A stretch of 25,482 nucleotides of DNA, taken from Ruminococcaceae bacterium UBA3710 (lineage in GTDB: Bacteria; Bacillota; Clostridia; Oscillospirales; Acutalibacteraceae). The stretch is from NCBI GenBank assembly GCA_002371985.1, contig DFHZ01000034.1:1-25482 (forward strand), read 5' to 3'. The position numbers were made by a program, and so were the translations under genes. Below are positions 8,063 through 14,487 of the stretch, piece by piece; position 1 is the first letter of the stretch, and every line of letters starts with the position of its first letter. The notes below the pieces were generated by a model that was given only the letters and a program-made list of their open reading frames with translations, did not search any database and was not told the DNA's origin.

Positions 8063-9457
8063 ATGGGAATAATCACAGAAGATTTTTTACTTAAAACCGA
8101 AACAGCAAAAAGGCTTTATAATGTGGCAAAAGATATGCCGATAATCGATTATCACTGCCATATAAATCCGCAGGAAATTTATGAGAATAGAAAGTTTGAT
8201 AATATAACTCAAATTTGGCTCGGCGGAGACCACTATAAATGGCGTCTTATGCGTTCAAACGGCGTAGACGAGAATGAAATCACGGGCGATGCCGACGATT
8301 ACACAAAATTTCTCAGATTTGCCGAAATGTTGCCAAAAGCAATAGGCAACCCGATGTATCATTGGTGCCATTTGGAACTGAAAAGATATTTTGGTTTTGA
8401 CGGTATACTAAACGGCGATACTGCAAAAGAAGTATATGACCTTTGCAATAAAAAACTTCAAAATGAAGATATGAGCGTCAGAAGTATCATCGAAAAATCA
8501 AATGTCAAAATGATAGGCACTACCGATGACCCGATCGATAACCTCAAATGGCATAAACTGCTGAAAGAAGATGAAACTTTTAAGACTTTGGTTTGCCCTA
8601 CATTTCGCCCCGATAAGGCGGTCAATATAGATAAACCGGGATTTGTCGATTACATAAAAGAATTAAGCAAGGTATGTGAGATAGACATAAAAACTATTGA
8701 CGATGTAAAAGATGCTCTTTTAAAAAGGCTTGATTTCTTCTGTAAAATGGGTTGTAGAGCAACTGACCACGGTCTTGATTATATTGTATATGAGCCGACT
8801 ACCGGTTTTGCCGTAAACGATATTTTTAAAAAGGTAATGAACGGTGAGAGAATTACAGGGCACGAAGCCGATATGTATAAAACCGAACTTATGCTCTTTT
8901 TAGGCGAAAAGATAGCCGAAAATGGAATAGTAATGCAACTGCATTATGGAGCGCAAAGAAATACAAACAGTAAAATGTTTGAAAAACTTGGTGCAGATAC
9001 AGGCTTTGACTGTATATCTGTTAGGAACTGCGGAGAAGCATTAACAGGCTATTTAAATGCACTGAATAAGAAAGATAAACTCCCGAAGACAATAATTTAT
9101 TCGCTTAACCCTAACGATAACGAACTTATTGATACCGTTCTCGGTTGTTTCCAGGGTAGCGAGGTGGCAGGAAAAATTCAACACGGCTCTGCTTGGTGGT
9201 TTAGTGATACCAAAAGCGGAATGGAAGCACAGATAAAATCGCTTGCAAACCTTTCACTGCTTGGCAACTTTGTAGGAATGCTTACCGATTCGAGAAGTTT
9301 TCTATCCTATACAAGACACGAATATTTCAGAAGAATACTTTGTAACATAATCGGCGATTGGGTAGAAGATGGCGAATATCCGAATGATGAGAATGCACTT
9401 GAAACTATAATAAAAGACATTTCATATAATAACGCACAAAAATACTTTAATATTTAA
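8063..9457 (+). CDS. uxaC: uronate isomerase (glucuronate/galacturonate isomerase)
   Basis: It isomerises D-galacturonate to D-tagaturonate, the first step of the pathway, and in many bacteria also D-glucuronate to fructuronate. The 464 residues match UxaC length. The amidohydrolase-type metal motif is DYHCHINP (His31 and His33). Further on are HWCHLELKRYFG, MQLHYGAQRN and SAWWFSDTKSGME, all hallmarks of the family. ATG 8063 is chosen because AAGGGG ends eight bases before it. The ATG at 8057 would leave only two bases. No mannonate-branch genes (uxuA, uxuB) are seen, so this operon serves the galacturonate branch. Confidence 0.94.
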   Translation: MGIITEDFLLKTETAKRLYNVAKDMPIIDYHCHINPQEIYENRKFDNITQIWLGGDHYKWRLMRSNGVDENEITGDADDYTKFLRFAEMLPKAIGNPMYHWCHLELKRYFGFDGILNGDTAKEVYDLCNKKLQNEDMSVRSIIEKSNVKMIGTTDDPIDNLKWHKLLKEDETFKTLVCPTFRPDKAVNIDKPGFVDYIKELSKVCEIDIKTIDDVKDALLKRLDFFCKMGCRATDHGLDYIVYEPTTGFAVNDIFKKVMNGERITGHEADMYKTELMLFLGEKIAENGIVMQLHYGAQRNTNSKMFEKLGADTGFDCISVRNCGEALTGYLNALNKKDKLPKTIIYSLNPNDNELIDTVLGCFQGSEVAGKIQHGSAWWFSDTKSGMEAQIKSLANLSLLGNFVGMLTDSRSFLSYTRHEYFRRILCNIIGDWVEDGEYPNDENALETIIKDISYNNAQKYFNI

Positions 9458-9471
9458 GAAGAGGAATAACA

Positions 9472-10029
9472 ATGGATAAACTCATCCCCGTAGTGGTAAT
9501 AAAAGAATTAAACGAAACAGATAAAATCTTAACCGCACTTAAAAACAGCGGTATAAACTGTGCTGAAATTACATTCAGAACCGCTTGTGCGAAAGAAGCA
9601 ATAGAATATGCGGTTAAAAATTATGCTGATATGAATATCGGTGCAGGAACTGTAATAAATGCAAAGCAATGCGAGGACGCACTCAAAGCCGGTGCAAAGT
9701 TTATTGTATCACCCGGACTTTCGGTAGAGGTTGCAAAGATTTGTAAAGAAAGAAATATCATGTATTATCCCGGTTGCGTAACACCTACCGAGATTATGCA
9801 GGCACTTGATTTAGGTATCACAACCGTTAAGTTTTTCCCTGCAAATGTATACGGTGGATTAAAGGCATTAAAGGCTTTATCGGCACCTTTTCCGCAGGTT
9901 AAGTTTATACCTACCGGCGGAGTAGACAGAAGTAATATAGACGAATTTTTAGCCTTTGATAAAATAGCCGCAATAGGCGGTAGTTTTTTTGTAAAAGAAG
10001 CACTTGAAAAAATGGAGGCAGAGAAATGA
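9472..10029 (+). CDS. kdgA: 2-keto-3-deoxy-6-phosphogluconate aldolase
   Basis: It cleaves KDPG into pyruvate and glyceraldehyde-3-phosphate, the last step of the pathway. The protein has 185 residues, slightly short for the class I Eda/KdgA family (usually about 200-215). The Schiff-base lysine is Lys120 in TTVKFFPA, and the catalytic glutamate is Glu32 in CAEITFRT. The phosphate-binding ends are IPTGGV and IGGSFF. The missing length is mainly at both termini, with the core motifs intact. GAGGAATAAC precedes the ATG. Its stop overlaps the kdgK start by four bases (ATGA). Confidence 0.93.
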   Translation: MDKLIPVVVIKELNETDKILTALKNSGINCAEITFRTACAKEAIEYAVKNYADMNIGAGTVINAKQCEDALKAGAKFIVSPGLSVEVAKICKERNIMYYPGCVTPTEIMQALDLGITTVKFFPANVYGGLKALKALSAPFPQVKFIPTGGVDRSNIDEFLAFDKIAAIGGSFFVKEALEKMEAEK

Positions 10030-11045
10030 AAGTAGTAACATTCGGAGAAATAATGTTAAGATTAGCCCCAAACGGCTATTATAGATTCTTTCAAGACGAC
10101 CAACTTCAAGCAACTTTCGGTGGCGGTGAAGCAAATGTAGCCGTGAGCCTTGCAAACTTTGGTCTTGATAGTACTTATGTAACAAAACTGCCCGACCATG
10201 CAATAGGTCAGGCGGCAGTAAACAGTCTTCGTTATTTCGGTGTAGATACCTCTAAAATAACAAGAGGCGGTGAGAGAGTAGGAATATACTATCTTGAAAA
10301 AGGTGCATCACAGAGAGGTTCTGTTTGTATCTATGACCGTAAGTATTCTGCTATTCAACAGGCAACAACTAAAGATTTTGATTGGGACAATATATTTGAC
10401 GGTGCGGACTGGTTTCACTTTACAGGCATTACTCCGGCACTCGGAGAAAATGTAGTAGAAATCTGTAAAGAGGCTTGTATTAAGGCAAAGGAAAAGGGAG
10501 TAAAGATTTCCTGCGACTTAAATTACAGAGGAAAACTCTGGACAAGAGAGCAAGCCAATAAAGCAATGACCGAACTTTGTAAAGATGTAGATGTTTGCAT
10601 ATCTAATGAGGAAGACGCAAAGGATGTATTCGGCATAGAGGCAGAAAATACCGATATAACAGGCGGAAAACTCAATAAAGAGGGATATAAGAGCGTAGCA
10701 AAACAACTTGCTGATAAATTCGGTTTTGAAAAAGTCGCTATTACACTCAGAACTTCTATATCTGCCAGCGACAATAACTGGGCGGCAATGCTTTACGATG
10801 GGAATGACTATTATTTCTCAAAAGAGTATAAATTACATATCGTAGACCGTGTAGGCGGAGGAGATAGTTTCGGTTCAGGACTTATCTATGCTATTCTCAA
10901 TGGTAAATCAAGCAAGGATATAATAGAATTTGCCGTAGCGGCTTCTGCCCTTAAACACTCAATAGAGGGAGACTTTAACAGAGTAACCGTCAAAGAAGTA
11001 GAAAAACTCGCCGGTGGCGACGGCTCCGGCAGAGTGCAAAGATAA
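10026..11045 (+). CDS. kdgK: 2-keto-3-deoxygluconate kinase, PfkB family
   Basis: It phosphorylates KDG to KDPG with ATP, linking UxaA to KdgA. The 339 residues hold the PfkB/ribokinase fold: FGGGEANVAVSLANFG (31-46) at the sugar site, NYRGKLW and NEEDAKDVFG in the middle, and DRVGGGDSFGSG (274-285) with catalytic base Asp280. The ribosome site GGAGG lies inside the end of kdgA, so the two are coupled. It is the last gene of the operon, with a strong terminator 27 bases later. Confidence 0.94.
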   Translation: MKVVTFGEIMLRLAPNGYYRFFQDDQLQATFGGGEANVAVSLANFGLDSTYVTKLPDHAIGQAAVNSLRYFGVDTSKITRGGERVGIYYLEKGASQRGSVCIYDRKYSAIQQATTKDFDWDNIFDGADWFHFTGITPALGENVVEICKEACIKAKEKGVKISCDLNYRGKLWTREQANKAMTELCKDVDVCISNEEDAKDVFGIEAENTDITGGKLNKEGYKSVAKQLADKFGFEKVAITLRTSISASDNNWAAMLYDGNDYYFSKEYKLHIVDRVGGGDSFGSGLIYAILNGKSSKDIIEFAVAASALKHSIEGDFNRVTVKEVEKLAGGDGSGRVQR

Positions 11046-11072
11046 ACTGAATGTTTTTATTTTAAATTGATT

Positions 11073-11155
11073 GTAGAGCATATTTTTGCCTCCGTTCATG
11101 GTTTCTCATCAATTCCATTTTAACGGATTTTTGCAAAATATGCTCTACTTTTTTT
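11073..11155 (+). terminator. large nested terminator of the galacturonate operon
   Basis: GTAGAGCATATTTTTGC (11073-11089) pairs with GCAAAATATGCTCTAC (11133-11148), with one bulged T, and seven T follow (11149-11155). Inside are a second stem, TCCGTT/AACGGA (11091-11096 and 11122-11127), and a third, ATGG/CCAT (11098-11101 and 11115-11118). The long stem before a T run makes an efficient rho-independent terminator. Confidence 0.85.
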
Positions 11156-11169
11156 ATTTTTCTTTTTTA

Positions 11170-11206
11170 GGCTCTATTTCGCTACCCCAACATTTATTAT
11201 AGAGCC
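11170..11206. repeat. inverted repeat between two terminators
   Basis: GGCTCTAT (11170-11177) and ATAGAGCC (11199-11206) form an eight-base stem with a 21-base loop. No T run follows on either strand at the right place. Its role is unclear. It lies between the operon terminator and the next hairpin repeat. Confidence 0.4.
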
Positions 11207-11208
11207 CA

Positions 11209-11266
11209 AAAAGAGTTATCTCACAATTTCGGGATAACTCTTTTCGCATATATAACTTGAAAATAT
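11209..11266. repeat. hairpin repeat, copy 1; also terminator of the serine dehydratase gene
   Basis: AAAAGAGTTATC (11209-11220) and GATAACTCTTTT (11233-11244) pair perfectly over 12 bases around loop TCACAATTTCGG. The tail CGCATATATAACTTGAAAATAT ends at 11266. Read on the minus strand the stem is followed by TTTTT, so it can end the leftward serine dehydratase transcript. A second copy lies at 12997-13054 in the same orientation. Confidence 0.75.
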
Positions 11267-11331
11267 CAGTAAAGTGGCAAAACAAAATTTTGACTCAGGG
11301 ATAAATTGAACCATAAAAGAATTATTATGCG

Positions 11332-12762
11332 TTAAAATTTAATTTTAGCTAGTCCAGCTTCGGCGGTTTCTTTATATGGCGACGATAGATCTTGACCAGT
11401 TTCTTTCATTGTTTGAATGACATTATCCAAAGATATTTTTCTTGTACTCCACAAAAAACTAGCCAGATTTACAGCATTTATTGCTCTCATTGCAGCAACG
11501 GCGTTTCTCTCAATACAAGGAATCTGGACCAACCCGCAAATTGGATCACAGGTAAGACCTAAATGATGTTCGATTGCAATTTCGGCGGCATATTCGATTT
11601 TGTCAATGGAGAGTCCAAAAAGTTCACCAAGCGCCGCCGCAGCCATCGCACAAGCACTGCCAATTTCGGCTTGACAACCACATTCGGCTCCGGAGATGGA
11701 TGCATTTGTTTTGATTAGATTTCCTATCAATCCTGCGGTCATAAGTGAGTGTATAATCTGCTCATCATTAAAATTATTCTTTTTCTGTTGATAATACAAT
11801 ACGGCAGGAACAACACCGGCGGCTCCGCAAGTAGGTGCAGTAACAATTGTTTTGCCGTCTGCGTTTTGTTCACTTACTGCAAATGCATATGAACATACGA
11901 TTCTATTTTCCTTGGTTTCCGGTGTTTCATCTATATGTTGACTATTGTATAGAGTTTTTGCTTTTTTTTGCAACTCAAGACCGCCGGGAAGAATACCCTC
12001 GCTTTCAAGACCTTTTTCAATAGAAGCTTTCATTGTCTCCCAAACCTCTTTAAGATGGGATTCTAATTGCTGATTCTCATTTTCTTTAACATATTCCCAA
12101 AGTCTCAGCTTCCCATTTTTACAATATTCGGCTATATCTATAAACTTATTGTGTTTGTAAATGGTTTTGAGCGATTCAACATAGGAATTTTCAAAGACTA
12201 TATTGCCACCGCCTACACTGAAAACTCTTGCTCTGTCGATTTCTAAGTCATTCTTATAGGCAATAAGTACCATGGTGTTTGGATGCGGAATATTCTCGTC
12301 AATAAAATTAAATTCTATATCACAGCAGATAGGCAATAGTGTTTTTTTAATTACTGTATCTGTTCCGTGACCCTTACCTGTCTTTGCAAGAGAACCGTAA
12401 AGAATAATTTTAAAAAAGTTCGCTGTTGGATTCTTTGATTTGAAAATTTTACACGCTTTCTCAGGTCCTATGGTATGTGAGCTTGACGGACCCCTGCCAA
12501 TTTTATAAATTTCTGTTATAGAATTCATACCGGATATAGGTTCTTTATCGGTGTTAATATGAGGTTTTTGATAAAAATAATCCATTGGCACATTGAATAT
12601 TTTTGATAGACTGAAAATATGTTCTGCAGAGGGCTGTGAAAGACCATTTTCCCACTTGGATACCGCTCTATTACTGATTCCAAGGTTTTCACTGAGTGCT
12701 TTTTGGGACATGTTGTTTTTAATTCGTAATTCTTTTATTGCTTGATAATAAAACTTTTCCAT
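11332..12762 (-). CDS. sdaA: Fe-S L-serine dehydratase with N-terminal XRE helix-turn-helix domain
   Basis: It deaminates L-serine to pyruvate and ammonia using a [4Fe-4S] cluster. Residues 5-60 form an XRE/Cro-type DNA-binding domain (LRIKNNMSQKALSENLG, then NRAVSKWENG). Residues about 80-240 match the small beta domain with GRGPSSSHTIGP (89-100). Residues 285-476 are the catalytic alpha domain with TAPTCGAAGVVPA and SGAECGCQAEIG. Cys363, Cys405 and Cys416 have the spacing (42 and 11) of the cluster ligands in Legionella LSD (343, 385, 396). All parts are in one frame with no break. The C-terminus (GLAKIKF) lacks the tail Cys that caps the active site in the Legionella enzyme. The fusion suggests a serine-responsive, self-regulating enzyme, which is inference. 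It is transcribed alone, opposite to its neighbours. Confidence 0.92.
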   Translation of the reverse strand: MEKFYYQAIKELRIKNNMSQKALSENLGISNRAVSKWENGLSQPSAEHIFSLSKIFNVPMDYFYQKPHINTDKEPISGMNSITEIYKIGRGPSSSHTIGPEKACKIFKSKNPTANFFKIILYGSLAKTGKGHGTDTVIKKTLLPICCDIEFNFIDENIPHPNTMVLIAYKNDLEIDRARVFSVGGGNIVFENSYVESLKTIYKHNKFIDIAEYCKNGKLRLWEYVKENENQQLESHLKEVWETMKASIEKGLESEGILPGGLELQKKAKTLYNSQHIDETPETKENRIVCSYAFAVSEQNADGKTIVTAPTCGAAGVVPAVLYYQQKKNNFNDEQIIHSLMTAGLIGNLIKTNASISGAECGCQAEIGSACAMAAAALGELFGLSIDKIEYAAEIAIEHHLGLTCDPICGLVQIPCIERNAVAAMRAINAVNLASFLWSTRKISLDNVIQTMKETGQDLSSPYKETAEAGLAKIKF

Positions 12763-12790
12763 ATTTTTAACCTCATCGAATTTCTTGTTT

Positions 12791-12816
12791 TAGTATAACA
12801 TAATTCATGTCAACTA
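12791..12816 (-). promoter_or_regulatory. promoter of the HTH-serine dehydratase gene with overlapping dyad
   Basis: On the minus strand an extended -10, TGTTATACT, has its hexamer at 12797-12792. An imperfect dyad (TAGTATAACAT at 12791-12801 against ATGTCAACTA at 12807-12816) covers it. A TTGACA at 12813-12808 is only ten bases from this -10, so it is not its -35. The dyad is a candidate site for autoregulation by the gene's own HTH domain. The gene's ribosome site is GAGG, about eight bases before the ATG. Confidence 0.45.
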
Positions 12817-12958
12817 TAAAGTAAAAGAATAAAGTATTATAAATATAAAAATCAACCAACAGTTGACCGACTGTGAAAATATTAGGCAAGGTAGGAATAA
12901 CCCTCATACTTTTGGTGCTTTCACTACTTAAGAACAAAGTTTTTAGCTATATTTCTTT

Positions 12959-12991
12959 TAGTATGATTTTCAAAGTGTCTTTGTCATACTA
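12959..12991. repeat. nested hairpin next to repeat copy 2
   Basis: TAGTATGA (12959-12966) pairs with TCATACTA (12984-12991). Inside, CAAAG (12971-12975) pairs with CTTTG (12979-12983) around TGT. No T run follows. It stands six bases before the second hairpin repeat. Confidence 0.5.
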
Positions 12992-12996
12992 TCAAA

Positions 12997-13054
12997 AATA
13001 GAGTCATCTCGTAATTTCGGGATAACTCTATTATCGCATATAACTTGAAAATAT
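12997..13054. repeat. hairpin repeat, copy 2
   Basis: AATAGAGTCATC (12997-13008) and GATAACTCTATT (13021-13032) pair over 12 positions with one mismatch around loop TCGTAATTTCGG. The tail CGCATATAACTTGAAAATAT (13035-13054) matches copy 1. Against copy 1 the third stem pair is swapped (A-T to T-A), a compensating change that supports a folded form. Confidence 0.7.
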
Positions 13055-13063
13055 AATCAAAAA

Positions 13064-13193
13064 TGTTATATTATATTCAAGAAAAAGCTTGTTATTATGC
13101 GGAATTTTGAACTTGTGGAAATGACTTACACAAGTTGAAACAGGAGCCTACACTTGTCAGGGGAGGCTAATTTGTCCCTAATATAACACAAGC
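13064..13193 (+). ncRNA. candidate structured RNA (three-way junction), unnamed
   Basis: A ten-base closing stem, TGTTATATTA (13064-13073) with TAATATAACA (13179-13188), encloses two hairpins. The first is AACTTGTG/CACAAGTT (13110-13117, 13129-13136) and the second AGCCT/AGGCT (13145-13149, 13164-13168). GCTTGT (13087-13092) could instead pair with ACAAGC (13188-13193), which offers a competing fold. I do not match it to a known riboswitch class. It could also be a short repeat element with inverted ends. Strand is assumed from the next gene. Confidence 0.3.
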
Positions 13194-13331
13194 ATAAAAT
13201 AAAATCAAAGTGATGGTTTCGCCGAGTAAGTGAATTCATCTCGACAACACCCCAATATTAAATTGATAATAAACTATTGCATACCGTAAAAAATGTGGTG
13301 GTTGAAAAAATTTTTAATAAATTGTATAATT

Positions 13332-13421
13332 AAATTGAAGTATGCATTTGCCGGAGCAAGTCTCAGAGGACTTGATATGTTTATTGCACCGATGATTGAA
13401 AATTTTGGCGACTATTGTGAG
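13332..13421 (+). pseudogene. remnant of a Gfo/Idh/MocA-type oxidoreductase N-terminus
   Basis: Thirty codons read KLKYAFAGASLRGLDMF followed by IAPMIENFGDYCE. This is like the Rossmann start of many Gfo/Idh/MocA dehydrogenases (K-x-x-F-x-G-A-S-x-R-G-L-x-M, then a P-[IM]-[IV]-E-x-[FY]-x-D-Y-x-E stretch). The similarity stops at 13421 and nothing of the rest of the gene follows. The AraC gene starts 33 bases later. It is probably the stub left by a deletion. Confidence 0.5.
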
Positions 13422-13453
13422 AAAGATATATTTTATAAGAAATGGTGGTTATT

Positions 13454-14284
13454 ATGCCGAGAATTCCGTTTAAAACAGAAAGGGAGTATAACGGTTATCT
13501 TAGGGTTAATTCTTGCGGAAAGCAATGGCTTATTGATAAAAACTATTTGACACTAAGAAAAGACGGAAGAATAGATTATTCTTTTATTTATGTTTTAGAG
13601 GGCATAGGATATTGCGAAATTGATAATATCAAGTATAAAGTTCCTGCCGGAAGCCTTATGTTATATTTCCCAAAAGAAGAACAGAATTATGGTTTTATAA
13701 AAGACGATAATTCTATAATACTTTGGTCACATTTTAGCGGTACCGCCTGTGATACATTAATCGAATGCGGTTTTAAAACTCCTACAATCGTTAATGTTTG
13801 TGACCGCAAACAGTTTGAGTCTGCTTTTATAAAAATGATTGCGGCATTTTATAAGAAAAATGAGTATTCTGAAATGTTGACTGCCGGATATATGGCAGTT
13901 CTTATTTCACTTGTTGCCCAAAGTAATTTAAACAATGCGAAAAACAATTTGAAGTTCTCTAACGAAAAATTAGAAAAAGTGTTGGCTGAAATGCTTATTC
14001 ATTATAATTTACCGATAAATATAAAAAAGTATGCTGAATATTGTAATGTGGGTGAAGACCATTTTATTAGAATTTTTAAGGCGTATACAGGACTTCCGCC
14101 TTATAATTATCAGTTGCAGTTAAGAATCAATCACGCAATTGAATTATTAGAAAATACACCTATGACTATAAGCGAATGTGCAGAAGAGGTTGGTTTCGGA
14201 GATGCGGCATATTTTAGCAAAATTTTCAAACGGTTTACGGGAAAATCACCATCTTATTATAAGGGAAGAAAAAATAACAATTAA
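13454..14284 (+). CDS. AraC-family transcriptional regulator
   Basis: The 276-residue protein has an N-terminal sensing domain (about 1-150, with FIYVLEGIGYCEID and VPAGSLMLYFPKE) and a C-terminal AraC DNA-binding domain. Its two helix-turn-helix motifs are INIKKYAEYCNVGEDHFIRIFK and ISECAEEVGFGDAAYFSKIFKR, and the signature end is FTGKSPSYYKG. ATG 13454 is preferred because GGTGG sits five bases before it. ATG 13442 would add four residues but has no ribosome site. It has its own terminator. It is the likely activator of the amino-sugar operon that starts 200 bases downstream, where tandem half-sites are seen. Confidence 0.86.
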   Translation: MPRIPFKTEREYNGYLRVNSCGKQWLIDKNYLTLRKDGRIDYSFIYVLEGIGYCEIDNIKYKVPAGSLMLYFPKEEQNYGFIKDDNSIILWSHFSGTACDTLIECGFKTPTIVNVCDRKQFESAFIKMIAAFYKKNEYSEMLTAGYMAVLISLVAQSNLNNAKNNLKFSNEKLEKVLAEMLIHYNLPINIKKYAEYCNVGEDHFIRIFKAYTGLPPYNYQLQLRINHAIELLENTPMTISECAEEVGFGDAAYFSKIFKRFTGKSPSYYKGRKNNN

Positions 14285-14303
14285 ATTTTGATATATTAAG
14301 TAG

Positions 14304-14350
14304 AAAAACAGAGAAAATCAGAAAAAACTGATTTTCTCTGTTTTTGTTTT
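14304..14350 (+). terminator. terminator of the AraC gene
   Basis: AAAAACAGAGAAAATCAG (14304-14321) and its exact inverse complement (14328-14345) form an 18-base stem with a six-A loop, ending in TTTTT and then GTTTT. The A-rich start means it can also work leftward. Confidence 0.88.
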
Positions 14351-14387
14351 ATCTGGAAAATTCTGGTTATTGATTTTACAAGAAAAA

Positions 14388-14426
14388 TCGATATTGTACA
14401 ACTTTTGGTCGATATGGTCAATTTGC
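14388..14426 (+). promoter_or_regulatory. tandem direct repeats, probable AraC-type activator sites
   Basis: TCGATATTGTACAACTTTTG (14388) and TCGATATGGTCAATTTGC (14409) are related direct repeats 21 bases apart, two helical turns. The second overlaps the -35 of the promoter next to it. This is the usual arrangement for activation by an AraC protein, and an AraC gene lies just upstream. Confidence 0.55.
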
Positions 14427-14450
14427 AAAAAAATATCCGTATGTTAGAAT
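14423..14450 (+). promoter_or_regulatory. promoter of the amino-sugar operon
   Basis: TTGCAA (14423-14428) and TAGAAT (14445-14450) are 16 bases apart, the latter with an extended -10 TG. The start of transcription would be near 14457, which argues against translation from the GTG at 14458 and for ATG 14488. Confidence 0.5.
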
Positions 14451-14487
14451 TATTATAGTGTATTTTGCAAAAAAAGGAGAGCGAAAA

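Noticed and set aside
13064..13193. Match to TPP, THF, fluoride or c-di-GMP riboswitches
   Set aside because: The conserved core bases of these classes are not present; only a general three-way fold is seen.
13293..13550. An 85-residue protein covering the Gfo/Idh-like stub
   Set aside because: The second half only shadows the AraC gene in another frame; just 13332-13421 shows family similarity, so it is kept as a remnant.
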